Shown: positions 9,001 through 16,855 of the stretch, one piece after another | Position numbering within the stretch: position 1 is the first letter of the stretch | How the letters are laid out: each line of letters begins with the position of its first letter | DNA from: Hoeflea marina | Lineage (GTDB): Bacteria > Pseudomonadota > Alphaproteobacteria > Rhizobiales > Rhizobiaceae | Direction of reading: 5' to 3' | DNA: 64,000 nt | NCBI RefSeq assembly: GCF_003182275.1 | Contig: NZ_QGTR01000002.1 | Coordinates: forward strand, 620,001-684,000 | The notes under the pieces: generated by a model | What the model saw: the letters and a program-made list of their open reading frames with translations, nothing else | Database searches by the model: none | What the model was told of the DNA's origin: nothing | Translations under genes and position numbers: made by a program

Positions 9001-9014
9001 TGCAAAGCTGTTCA
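9001..9014 (+). promoter_or_regulatory. predicted LacI-family operator, site B
   Basis: TGCAAAGCTGTTCA matches sites C and D exactly over its core and is preceded by A in place of their leading T. It lies 65 nt upstream of the HpaI-type aldolase start. Confidence 0.6.
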
Positions 9015-9078
9015 TCATTATCTTCAACAGAGGGACGGGGGTGCCGTCTCTCGAGCGCTCCGGGCGAGGTGGCAGGAC

Positions 9079-9831
9079 ATGAAGCAAAGTTTGCGCAAGC
9101 GGATCCATGAGGGAGAATGCGTCGTCGGGTGTTTTCAGAAGACGCCGGCTCATGCCATCGCGGAAATACTGGGCCTTGCCGGGCTCGACTTCGCGGTCGC
9201 CGACATGGAGCACGGTCCGATCGGCATTGCCGATCTCGACCGCATGGCGCTTGGCGCCCGTTCCGCCGGCCTGCCGCTGCTCATCAGGTCGACCGGGGTT
9301 GTGGCATCGGCGATCTGGCCGGCGCTCGATCTCGGCTGTTCGGGCGTCATGGCCCCGCATGTCCGCAACGGCGCGGATGCGGGCGCGCTCGCCGATGCCG
9401 TCAGATACGGGCGCGGGGCGCGGGGATTTTCGCCCTCGGGTCGGGCCGGCGACTACGGAACGGCCGTTGCGGTCGAATATCGGCAGCGGATGGACGCGGA
9501 CAACGTGATCATGGCCCAGATCGAGGACGCGTCGGCGCTCGATGAACTCGACGCCATTGCCGGCAACCCTGATATCGACGTGCTGTTCGTCGGACCGGCC
9601 GATCTGTCGCTGTCGCTCGGCTGCGAGATGGAGTCGCCCGAACTCGACATGGCGATCGACAAGGTCATCGCGGCCGCGAAGCGGGCCGGGCGGGCGGCAG
9701 GCATCTTCCTGGGGACGCCAGCTCGCTTCGCGCGCTGGAAGGATGCGGGGATGACGGTCTTCGTCATCGGCTCGGACCAATCGCTGCTTTTGACAAGCGG
9801 CAAGGGTATCGCCGCCCTGAAGGGCGCATGA
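9079..9831 (+). CDS. HpaI/HpcH-family class II aldolase
   Basis: A 250-residue metal-dependent pyruvate-type aldolase. Family hallmarks are visible: DMEHG (Asp42, Glu44, His45), Arg70 in LLIRSTG, metal ligand Glu149 in AQIED and Asp175 in FVGPADLSLSLG. Members cleave 2-keto-4-hydroxy acids, such as 2,4-dihydroxyhept-2-enedioate or 2-keto-3-deoxy sugar acids, to pyruvate and an aldehyde. ATG 9079 is preferred because GAGG lies 9 nt upstream and the family N-terminus begins here; the frame stays open further upstream without homology. Operator site B lies upstream. It converges on the SDR gene. In a pathway it would supply the carbon-carbon cleavage step; the substrate is inferred only by class. 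Confidence 0.88.
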   Translation: MKQSLRKRIHEGECVVGCFQKTPAHAIAEILGLAGLDFAVADMEHGPIGIADLDRMALGARSAGLPLLIRSTGVVASAIWPALDLGCSGVMAPHVRNGADAGALADAVRYGRGARGFSPSGRAGDYGTAVAVEYRQRMDADNVIMAQIEDASALDELDAIAGNPDIDVLFVGPADLSLSLGCEMESPELDMAIDKVIAAAKRAGRAAGIFLGTPARFARWKDAGMTVFVIGSDQSLLLTSGKGIAALKGA

Positions 9832-9883
9832 GCCGGGCCGTTCCGGCGGCGGGTTGGTGATGGATCGCTCCCGGATCCGCCCT

Positions 9884-10639
9884 TCAGTCCGCGGTCCAGC
9901 CGCCATCGAGCATGAGCGCCGAGCCGGTCATCAGGCTGGAGGCATCCGACGCAAGATACACCGCGGCGTCCGCGACGTCTTCGGGCCTGCCGAGGCGGCC
10001 GAGCTTGATCTTCTGCATGACCGAGCGGCGGAAGGCCGGGTCGGCGAGCATGGGCCGGGTCATCGGCGTCTCGATGAAGGTCGGACAGATCGTGTTGACG
10101 CGGATGCCATGGGAACCGAGCTCGACGGCCAGCGACTTGGTGAAACCTTCGATCGCCCATTTGGACGCGCAGTAGAGTGTCCGGTTGGCGGCGCCGACAT
10201 GGCCCATCTGGGATGAGATGTTGATGACCGAGCCGGGCTTTTTCCCGGCGATCATTCGAGCGGTGACCGCTTGCGCGGCAAACACGGCCGCGCGCAGATT
10301 GAGCCCGATCACCGCGTCGAAATCGTCCTCCGTGACGTCGCTCAGCGGCTTTGGCCGATTCGTGCCCGCGTTGTTGACGAAGATGTCGTAGACCGGACCG
10401 GCAGCAATCAGGGCCGCGAAGGCCGCGACGTCGGTGACGTCGCAGATCTCGGCCCGAGCCCTGCCGCCGGCGGCCCGGATTTCGGCCGCACCGGCCTCGA
10501 CTTCGGCGCCGGTGCGGGCCAGCAGGGTGACCTCTGCCCCCGCTTCGGCAAGTGCTGCGGCGATCGCCCGCCCGATGCCCCGACCGGCGCCGGTGACAAG
10601 CGCCCGACGGCCCGTCAGGTCGAAGCGCGAAGGCGTCAT
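9884..10639 (-). CDS. short-chain dehydrogenase/reductase
   Basis: A 251-residue classical SDR. The cofactor motif TGAGRGIG (16-23), NNAG (89-92), catalytic Ser142/143 in INISS, Tyr156 and Lys160 in YCASK are all present. A tail of [13 protein letters not shown] is typical of FabG-like sugar and polyol dehydrogenases. Its ATG overlaps the stop of the HisD-like gene as ATGA (10636-10639), so the two are coupled and it is the last gene of a four-gene minus-strand operon (GHR, lacI-type, hisD-like, SDR). It probably interconverts an alcohol and carbonyl in the same pathway. Confidence 0.9.
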   Translation of the reverse strand: MTPSRFDLTGRRALVTGAGRGIGRAIAAALAEAGAEVTLLARTGAEVEAGAAEIRAAGGRARAEICDVTDVAAFAALIAAGPVYDIFVNNAGTNRPKPLSDVTEDDFDAVIGLNLRAAVFAAQAVTARMIAGKKPGSVINISSQMGHVGAANRTLYCASKWAIEGFTKSLAVELGSHGIRVNTICPTFIETPMTRPMLADPAFRRSVMQKIKLGRLGRPEDVADAAVYLASDASSLMTGSALMLDGGWTAD

Positions 10640-11946
10640 TCGGCCGCCTCGCCATAGGGGATGTTGCGGCCGCCATATCTGCGCACGCGGATATTGGCCT
10701 GCTCGGCGTGGCCGACGAAGCCTTCGAGCATGCACAGCCGCGAGCAGTAGGCGCCGATATGGGCGGCCGCCTCGTCGGTGGTGATGCGCTGGTAGCTGTG
10801 GGTCTTGAGGAACTTGCCGACCCAGAGACCGCCGGTGTAGCGGCCGGCCTTCTTGGTGGGCAGCGTATGGTTTGTTCCGATGACCTTGTCGCCATTGGCG
10901 ACATTGGTTCGCGCACCCAGGAACAGCGCGCCGTAGGTGGTCATGTTGTCGAGGAACCAGTCGTCGCGGTCGGTCATCACCTGAACATGCTCGCTGGCGA
11001 TCTCCTCGGCCATCTGCAGCATTTCGTCATAGGTGTCGCAGAGGATGACCTCGCCGTAATCCTCCCAGCTCCGCCTCGCCGTTTCCGCTGTCGGCAGGAT
11101 CTGCAGCAGCCGGTCGATCTCGTCCATGGTCGACCGGGCCAGTGCCGCGGAATTGGTCAGCAGCACGGCCGGCGAATTGTAGCCGTGTTCGGCCTGGCCC
11201 AACAGATCGGTGGCGCAAAGCTCGCCGTCCACCGTGTCGTCGGCGATGACCATCGTTTCGGTGGGGCCGGCGAAGAGGTCGATGCCCACGCGGCCGTAGA
11301 GCTGGCGCTTGGCCTCCGCGACGAAGGCGTTTCCGGGGCCCACAAGCATGTGCACCGGCTTGATCGTCTCGGTGCCGATCGCCATGGCGCCGATCGCCTG
11401 GATCCCGCCGAGAACATAGATCTCATGGGCGCCGCCCAGATGCATGGCCGCGATCACCGCCGCATTCGGCCGGCCCTTGAAGGGCGGCGTGCAGGCGACG
11501 ATGCGCGGCACGCCGGCAACCGAGGCGGTGGCCACCGACATATGCGCAGAGGCGACCATCGGGAACTTGCCGGCAGGCACGTAGCAGCCGACCGACTGGA
11601 CCGGTATGGTCTTGTGGCCGAGAACAACCCCCGGCATCGTCTCGACCTCGAGATCTGTCATCGTGGCGCGCTGAGCGCGGGCGAAATTGCGCACCTGTTC
11701 CTGGGCGAACCTGATGTCCTCGAGATCGCGCTCGCTCAGTTCGGTGATCAACCCGTCGATCTCCTCCTGGCTCAGCCGGTAACTTTCCGGGGTATAGCCG
11801 TCGAACCTGGCGCTCATGTCGCGCAGCGCGGCGTCGCCCCTTGTCTCGATGTCCTTGAGTGCGGTCTCGACCGTATGACGCACCTGCGCATCGTCCTTGG
11901 CGCGGTCGCTCTCGGGTTTGCCTTGCTTGAGATACTGGACGGTCAT
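10636..11946 (-). CDS. HisD-like alcohol-to-acid dehydrogenase (copy 1)
   Basis: A 436-residue member of the histidinol dehydrogenase superfamily. The zinc ligands of HisD align as Gln251 and His254 (GQAEHG), Asp353 ([10 protein letters not shown]) and His413 (EGFVGH); the catalytic pair is Glu319-His320 (ASEHVQV). No other histidine-biosynthesis gene is near, and it sits between a LacI regulator and an SDR, so a catabolic role is likely. Known non-histidine members include sulfopropanediol 3-dehydrogenase (HpsN), which oxidises an alcohol through aldehyde to acid with two NAD+. A second, clearly different paralogue lies at 15534-16820. The start follows the regulator gene by only 9 nt. Confidence 0.88.
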   Translation of the reverse strand: MTVQYLKQGKPESDRAKDDAQVRHTVETALKDIETRGDAALRDMSARFDGYTPESYRLSQEEIDGLITELSERDLEDIRFAQEQVRNFARAQRATMTDLEVETMPGVVLGHKTIPVQSVGCYVPAGKFPMVASAHMSVATASVAGVPRIVACTPPFKGRPNAAVIAAMHLGGAHEIYVLGGIQAIGAMAIGTETIKPVHMLVGPGNAFVAEAKRQLYGRVGIDLFAGPTETMVIADDTVDGELCATDLLGQAEHGYNSPAVLLTNSAALARSTMDEIDRLLQILPTAETARRSWEDYGEVILCDTYDEMLQMAEEIASEHVQVMTDRDDWFLDNMTTYGALFLGARTNVANGDKVIGTNHTLPTKKAGRYTGGLWVGKFLKTHSYQRITTDEAAAHIGAYCSRLCMLEGFVGHAEQANIRVRRYGGRNIPYGEAAE

Positions 11947-11955
11947 TGGAAATCC

Positions 11956-13044
11956 TTATCTGGCGTCTGTTTTGGCTGGGTCTGTGGTTTCATCGCTCTC
12001 GCCCTCGCGCAGGGTGACCGGGCGTGTGGTGTCGCGCTGGACGAGGTGGCCGTCATACAGGAACACCTGTTCGGAGAGGCCGAGGCCGCGGTCCGGGCGC
12101 TTGAGGATCTGGATGGTCTGTTCGACCATCTGCGCCACGGGCTGATGGATGGTCGTCAACCGGTAGGCGCCCCATGCGGCGACCGGCACGTCGTCGAAGC
12201 CGACGACGGAGATGTCGTCCGGCACGCGCGCGCCGCGGACGAAACGGATGGCGTCCATGGCGCCAAAGGCCATGGCATCATTGCAGGCATAGATCGCGTC
12301 CAGCCGGGGAAAGTCGGCCATCAGCTGCAATGCGGCCTTGTGACCGCTCTGGTAGGAGAAATCGCCCTGGATATGGCCAAGCAGGTCATGGCCCAGTTCG
12401 TCAAGGCGCTCACGGAAGCCGCCGCGCCGCATCGAATTGGTCCAGGAGCCCGTATTTCCCGAGATCATGCCGATCCGGGTTGTGCCGCTTTCGACGAAGA
12501 TTTCGGCAACGCGCCGGGCGCCGCTGCGGGAGTTCAGGCAAACCGAGGTCGCCGGCGTATCCTCCGCCACCCGGTTGAGGAAGATCAGCGGGACATGCGC
12601 CTCGAAACAGCGCTCGATCATCCGCTGCGAAGCGTTGAGAACGGTAACCACAATCGCCGCCACCCGGTAGGACAGCGCGAGCTGGATCAACTCGTCAGCC
12701 GATTCCATGGGCGAGGTTCCCTTGAGCAGCAGGGGCGTGAGTTGCTCGGCGCGCATGCCGCTCGTCAGCGCTTCCATCAGGGCTGGCTGGAACGGGTTTG
12801 CGAAGTCGGAGGTCAGGACCGCGACGATGTTGCTTTCCTGCTTGTTCAGCATGCGGGCGAGCAGGTTGGGCTCATAGCCCAGCGTTCGGGCGGCGGCGAG
12901 CACCCGCTGGCGCGTGTCGCCCTTGACCGAGGTGCCATCGGTGAAGCAACGCGACACGGTCGCTCTCGAAACCCCCGCGAGCGCCGCCACATCGGCCGAT
13001 GACGCACTGCGCCGGCCCTTGTCGTTGACGTCCATTTCACTCAT
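11956..13044 (-). CDS. LacI-family transcriptional regulator (island regulator)
   Basis: A 362-residue LacI/GalR repressor. The N-terminal helix-turn-helix reads SSADVAALAGVSRATVSRCF (17-36), followed by hinge GYEPNLLARMLN and a periplasmic-binding-protein-like effector domain, ending with the VGFDDVPVAAWGAYRLTTIH signature. ATG 13042-13044 is chosen because GGAG stands 7 nt upstream; in-frame TTG 13077 and ATG 13062 are possible. It lies within the operon between the glutathionyl-hydroquinone reductase and HisD-like genes. Four copies of a 15-bp quasi-palindrome ahead of surrounding units make it the probable local repressor, controlling its own operon as well. The effector is unknown. Confidence 0.9.
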   Translation of the reverse strand: MSEMDVNDKGRRSASSADVAALAGVSRATVSRCFTDGTSVKGDTRQRVLAAARTLGYEPNLLARMLNKQESNIVAVLTSDFANPFQPALMEALTSGMRAEQLTPLLLKGTSPMESADELIQLALSYRVAAIVVTVLNASQRMIERCFEAHVPLIFLNRVAEDTPATSVCLNSRSGARRVAEIFVESGTTRIGMISGNTGSWTNSMRRGGFRERLDELGHDLLGHIQGDFSYQSGHKAALQLMADFPRLDAIYACNDAMAFGAMDAIRFVRGARVPDDISVVGFDDVPVAAWGAYRLTTIHQPVAQMVEQTIQILKRPDRGLGLSEQVFLYDGHLVQRDTTRPVTLREGESDETTDPAKTDAR

Positions 13045-13077
13045 CCGCTCACTCCGCGCCATCTTTCCGTTCAGCAA

Positions 13078-14046
13078 CTAATACGTTGCGCCGCGGGAGT
13101 TGCAAACAGCGGGCAGCGTCCAGCCGAGCGACGGCTGTGGCGGCACGATGCGGGTCGGATTGATGTGCGCGTGGGAGCGGTAATAGTGCGTCATCGACGC
13201 GTTGATGTCGAAGCTTTCGGCAATGCCGGGAAGCGCCAGCATCCGATCGACATAGGCGCAAATCACCGGGTGATCGGCAATGCGCGCGCTGGTGCACTGG
13301 AAGAGCGGGAGGTAGATGGCGTCGAACCGGAGCAGGCAGGCCAGCAGCGCCAGATCCGCCTCCGTGACGCGATCGCCCAACAGATAGAGGCGGTCGGCGA
13401 GCTTTGCGTCGAGCTGGCTCACGGCAGTGCGGATCCGCTCCACATAGTCGTCGAAGACGGCCTGGTCGCGGGCGAAGCCGCATCGATAGACCGCGCCGGT
13501 GAAATTCTGGCCGAGCCAGGACAACTCCGCCGCAAGTTCGTCTCGCAGGTCTTCAGGCCGGAAGTCGACGCGCCTTTCGGCAAACGCCTCGAACTCGCCG
13601 TTCACCATGCCGAAGATATCGCTGTAGCAGTTCGAGACGATGCGCCCCTGGTGACGATCCCACAAGACCGGGGTGGATGCGCGACCCGAGTAGGTCGGAT
13701 CGGTGGCGATGTAGGCCTCGTAAAGAAAGCGGAAGCCGGTGACGGGATCGACCGGGTGATCTCCGGTCTCGAATTCACGGCCATTGGGGCCCATGACGGG
13801 TCTGACCCGCGCCGTCGAAATCGACCCTTCGAGCCCCTTCATCCGCAGCGCCATGGTGACGCGGTGGCTGAGGGGACAGCCCGGGCAGTCAATCAGATGG
13901 TAGCGGCCCGCGACCGCAGGCAGCGCGCCGCCATCGGGCTTGGCCGAAACGGTTCCGCGCAGGTGCTCCTGTCGCGGTTCCCAGCCGGATGCGCCGATCT
14001 GCCTGTCGTCTCCGCCGTTCCAGCGGCCTTCGTGCAGAATTCCCAC
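13078..14046 (-). CDS. glutathionyl-hydroquinone reductase (YqjG/PcpF family)
   Basis: A 322-residue xi-class GST-like enzyme that reductively removes glutathione from glutathionyl-hydroquinones. The redox motif is CPGCPLSHR (Cys54 and Cys57); Cys57 aligns with the catalytic Cys of the usual CPWAHR motif. Further family blocks are GVTLWD-like PVLWDRHQGRIVSN and the C-terminal Y-x-SH-x-x-INPTRIVP. I place the start at GTG 14044-14046, because AGAGG lies 8 nt upstream and the family N-terminus is MGxLxDGxW; the frame extends to TTG 14064. Operator site C overlaps this ribosome-binding region. Why a catabolic island needs this enzyme is unclear: repair of quinone adducts, or a real pathway step. 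Confidence 0.88.
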   Translation of the reverse strand: MGILHEGRWNGGDDRQIGASGWEPRQEHLRGTVSAKPDGGALPAVAGRYHLIDCPGCPLSHRVTMALRMKGLEGSISTARVRPVMGPNGREFETGDHPVDPVTGFRFLYEAYIATDPTYSGRASTPVLWDRHQGRIVSNCYSDIFGMVNGEFEAFAERRVDFRPEDLRDELAAELSWLGQNFTGAVYRCGFARDQAVFDDYVERIRTAVSQLDAKLADRLYLLGDRVTEADLALLACLLRFDAIYLPLFQCTSARIADHPVICAYVDRMLALPGIAESFDINASMTHYYRSHAHINPTRIVPPQPSLGWTLPAVCNSRGATY

Positions 14047-14058
14047 CGGTTTCACCTC

Positions 14059-14073
14059 TTGCAAAGCTGTTCT
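14059..14073. promoter_or_regulatory. predicted LacI-family operator, site C
   Basis: TTGCAAAGCTGTTCT is identical to site D over 14 of 15 bases. It ends 13 nt upstream of the proposed GTG of the glutathionyl-hydroquinone reductase and abuts its ribosome-binding site, so occupancy could block transcription early. The 14047-14232 region between the divergent operons is AT-rich; a TATAAA at 14099-14104 is a possible plus-strand -10 element. Confidence 0.6.
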
Positions 14074-14168
14074 TAAATTGTTGTGAGCAGGCGCTGCATA
14101 TAAAACTCCTGCGATGATTTGGTTATAGGTGGCAAATAAGCCAACATCAACCCATCAGAAAAAAGTTC

Positions 14169-14183
14169 TTGCAAAGCTGTTCA
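14169..14183. promoter_or_regulatory. predicted LacI-family operator, site D
   Basis: TTGCAAAGCTGTTCA lies 50 nt upstream of the amidohydrolase start, at the head of the longest plus-strand operon of the island. Half-sites TGCAAAG and (inverted) TGAACAG agree at 5 of 7 bases. Together with sites A-C it defines the motif. Confidence 0.6.
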
Positions 14184-14232
14184 TTTTTTGTGACGGTGCC
14201 ATGAACACGAATGACCCAGAGGATTTTCGAGG

Positions 14233-15132
14233 ATGGCCGTCGCGCAGACCACACTGAAACCAGCCCCTGTTCCGGAACAGGAGCTGACGCCGCCGAAGCT
14301 GAAGGCGCCGGATGGGGCGTGCGACTGCCACATGCACATCTTCGAGCCGCGCTTCCTGCCGCGCAAGGATACGCCTTACCCGCCGCCCGTCGCCACGGTT
14401 CCGCATTACAACAGGGCGATCCGCAACCGGCTCGGCCTGTCGCGGTCCGTGGTCATTCAGTCGGTCACCCACGGAGCGGACAATTCCAACCTGCTGGCGG
14501 CGCTCGAGAGCTTCGAAGGCACTGCCCGTGGTGTCGCCGTGGTCCAGCCCGACATCGAGGAGGCCGAATTGCAGCGGCTTTCGGACGCCGGCGTGCGTGG
14601 CATCCGCTTCGAGATGAACAACGGCATCCTTTCGCTCGACGCGCTTGAGGATGTGGCCGCCAGGATCGCGCCCTTTGGATGGCACATCGATCTGCAGACC
14701 GACGGGCGCAAGCTGCCCGACCTCGTCGACCGGCTTCTGGCCTTGCCCTGTCATGTGGTGCTCGACCATTACGGCAAATTCATCGATGCGCTGCCGGTCG
14801 ATCATCCCGCGGTGCAGGCGGTGGTCCGGCTTCTGGCCAGCGGTCGCGGCTGGGTCAAGCTGACGGCTCCCTATGCGGGCCGCCACAGGCGCCCGGCTCC
14901 GTGGCCCGAACTGGTGCCGATCGCGCGCGCCTTTCTGGACGCGGCGCCGACCCAGGTCGTCTGGGGCAGCGAATGGCCACAGTCGATGCTTCCCGTTCTG
15001 GGCGAGCCGGTCCCCGATCATGCCTCGCTGCTCGACCTGCTTCTCGACTACACGACCGACGAGGGCGAACTCGGCGCCATCCTGCGCGACAACCCCGCCA
15101 GGCTCTATGATTTTCCAGCGGTGGCATCATGA
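14233..15132 (+). CDS. LigI/galactarolactone-isomerase-like amidohydrolase
   Basis: A 299-residue TIM-barrel amidohydrolase-2 protein. The beta-1 motif is DCHMH (Asp31, His33, His35); HVVLDHYGKF carries the beta-6 His, and VVWGSEWP the beta-8 Asp-equivalent region (WGS-E-W in place of the common WGTDWP). Closest families I recognise are 2-pyrone-4,6-dicarboxylate hydrolase (LigI) and D-galactarolactone isomerase, which act on lactones without a tightly bound metal. It heads an operon with RidA, a HisD-like enzyme and an ABC importer, so lactone opening or isomerisation of an imported compound is plausible. Its last codons overlap the RidA start as ATGA. Operator D lies upstream. Confidence 0.85.
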   Translation: MAVAQTTLKPAPVPEQELTPPKLKAPDGACDCHMHIFEPRFLPRKDTPYPPPVATVPHYNRAIRNRLGLSRSVVIQSVTHGADNSNLLAALESFEGTARGVAVVQPDIEEAELQRLSDAGVRGIRFEMNNGILSLDALEDVAARIAPFGWHIDLQTDGRKLPDLVDRLLALPCHVVLDHYGKFIDALPVDHPAVQAVVRLLASGRGWVKLTAPYAGRHRRPAPWPELVPIARAFLDAAPTQVVWGSEWPQSMLPVLGEPVPDHASLLDLLLDYTTDEGELGAILRDNPARLYDFPAVAS

Positions 15133-15506
15133 TCCGGCATCATCTCAAATCCGCGGACGCGCAGGGCCTTTCCGCGGTTCGTTCCTCCTCGATCGCGGTT
15201 GTCAACGGCACGGCCCACATGACCGTCATTCCGCCGCTGCCGATCCGGCATGACCAGACCGCCGCCGAGCAGGCCGCTGCCATCTTCCAGGAGATCGAGC
15301 GCCGTCTTGAAAGCGTCGGGTCAAGCAAGAGCCGCATCGCCCATATCACCATCTGGCTGTCGCACCTGATGTACTTCCAGGAGGTGACCGAGGTCTGGAA
15401 CGAATGGGTCGACCCCGCCAATCCGCCTGTGCGCGCCTGTGCGCAGGTGAACCTTGCCAACAAGAACCTCAAGGTCGAGATGATCGTCGTTGCCGACGCA
15501 TCCTGA
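15129..15506 (+). CDS. RidA (YjgF/UK114) family protein
   Basis: A 125-residue RidA-fold protein. The segment NPPVRACAQVNLA contains Arg102, the position of the conserved arginine that binds carboxylates in imine deaminases, followed by the family ending VEMIVVA. It overlaps the amidohydrolase gene by 4 nt (ATGA). RidA proteins hydrolyse reactive imines or enamines. Its presence beside amine-oxidising flavoproteins in the same island suggests that an imine intermediate is formed there. Confidence 0.9.
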   Translation: MIRHHLKSADAQGLSAVRSSSIAVVNGTAHMTVIPPLPIRHDQTAAEQAAAIFQEIERRLESVGSSKSRIAHITIWLSHLMYFQEVTEVWNEWVDPANPPVRACAQVNLANKNLKVEMIVVADAS

Positions 15507-15533
15507 AGCCGTTCCCATCCGAAAGTCACCAGC

Positions 15534-16820
15534 ATGAACCAGCCCGACACCTTTCCCGGAATCTCCCTCTACAAGTCCCCGGTGCGCAGCGCCTCCGGCG
15601 ACAATGTCGAAGTTGCGAAGATCGTCTCCGGCGTGCTCGCCGACGTGCGGGAGCGCGGCGATGCCGCCGTTGCCGACTATGCGATGAAGTTTGACAGCAG
15701 CGAGCTCGCGGCCTTCGAGGTGTCGGCGGCTGATCGCCAGGCCGCGGTCGACGGGCTGGACCCGAAGACCCGAGAAGACACGGAGTTTGCCATCGCCAAT
15801 GTCCGCCGGTTCGCCGAGGCGCAGCTGGCTACCGTCCTGCCGCTCGAGATCGAGACCACGCCCGGTGCGTTTCTCGGCCACAGGGTTATCCCGATCGAGC
15901 GCATTGGCGCGTATGTGCCGGGCGGGCGCTATCCGCTGCTCTCCGCTCCTGTCATGACCATTGTCCCCGCAAAGGTGGCCGGCGTCGACGAAGTGGTGGC
16001 CTGCCTGCCGCCCAACGCGCATCCGGCGATGATCGCGGGCTGCCATCTTTCCGGCGCGGACCGCGTCTTCCGCATCGGCGGCGCGCAGGCGATCGCCGCC
16101 ATGGCGTACGGCACCGAAACGGTGCCCGCCGTCGACAAGATCGTGGGACCCGGCAACGCATTCGTCAACGAGGCCAAGCGCCAGGTGTTCGGCCCCGTGG
16201 GCATCGACCAGCTTGCCGGCCCCTCGGAAATCTATGTGCTGGCCGACAGCACCGGCGACGCCGAGATCATCGCGACGGACCTGCTGGCCCAGGCCGAGCA
16301 CGACGTGCGGACCCGGGTCGGCTTGATCACGACCGATCGCGGCCTGGCCGAGGCGGTTGCGACCGAAATCGAGCGCCAGCTCGGAACGCTGTCGACAGCC
16401 CACACCGCCGGCCCGGCCTGGCGGGACTACGGCGAGATCGCGGTGGCGGAAGACGAAGCGGCGATGATCGCCTATTCCGATCACATTGCTGCCGAACACC
16501 TGCAGGTTCACACCGCGGATGCGCGCGGCTTCGCCAAGAAGCTGAGAAATTACGGCTCGCTGTTCATCGGCGAACTGGCGAGCGTCGTCTATTCGGACAA
16601 GTGCGCCGGCACGAATCACACGCTGCCGACCATGGCGGCCGGGCGCTACACCGGCGGGCTCTGGGTCGGCACCTATCTGAAGATCGCCACCCATCAGTGG
16701 CTTGAGGCGGATGGCGTGCGGGCTTTCGCGCCGGCCGCCGCCCGCCAGGCGCGCAGCGAGGGGCTCGAGGGCCATCGCCGTGCCGCGCAGATCCGGCTCG
16801 ACCGGCTTCAGGTGATCTAG
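15534..16820 (+). CDS. HisD-like alcohol-to-acid dehydrogenase (copy 2)
   Basis: A 428-residue histidinol-dehydrogenase-superfamily protein with intact zinc ligands Gln253 and His256 (LAQAEHD), Asp355 (YSDKCAGTNH) and His414 (LEGH), and catalytic Glu321-His322 (AAEHLQVH). It differs throughout from copy 1, so this is not a recent duplication. It lies 27 nt after the RidA gene and 35 nt before the permease genes. Two such four-electron dehydrogenases under one regulator suggest two alcohol groups in the substrate, or two related substrates. A role in histidine synthesis is unlikely given the context. Confidence 0.88.
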   Translation: MNQPDTFPGISLYKSPVRSASGDNVEVAKIVSGVLADVRERGDAAVADYAMKFDSSELAAFEVSAADRQAAVDGLDPKTREDTEFAIANVRRFAEAQLATVLPLEIETTPGAFLGHRVIPIERIGAYVPGGRYPLLSAPVMTIVPAKVAGVDEVVACLPPNAHPAMIAGCHLSGADRVFRIGGAQAIAAMAYGTETVPAVDKIVGPGNAFVNEAKRQVFGPVGIDQLAGPSEIYVLADSTGDAEIIATDLLAQAEHDVRTRVGLITTDRGLAEAVATEIERQLGTLSTAHTAGPAWRDYGEIAVAEDEAAMIAYSDHIAAEHLQVHTADARGFAKKLRNYGSLFIGELASVVYSDKCAGTNHTLPTMAAGRYTGGLWVGTYLKIATHQWLEADGVRAFAPAAARQARSEGLEGHRRAAQIRLDRLQVI

Positions 16821-16855
16821 GGGCGCGACACAGTGCGGGCGAGAGGGAGACGAGG

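Larger units (their letters stand above)
8597..9078. other. divergent intergenic region with two operator copies
   Basis: About 480 bp between the divergent FAD oxidoreductase and HpaI-type aldolase genes. No gene is evident. It contains predicted operators at 8642-8656 and 9001-9014; I see nothing else of note. Confidence 0.6.

Noticed and set aside
10708-13002. 764-codon plus-strand open frame opposite the HisD-like and LacI genes
   Set aside because: It is a GC-rich antisense frame. The minus strand encodes two recognisable proteins with intact motifs.
10636-16820. HisD-like genes as part of histidine biosynthesis
   Set aside because: Neither lies near other his genes; both sit among catabolic and transport genes under a LacI regulator.
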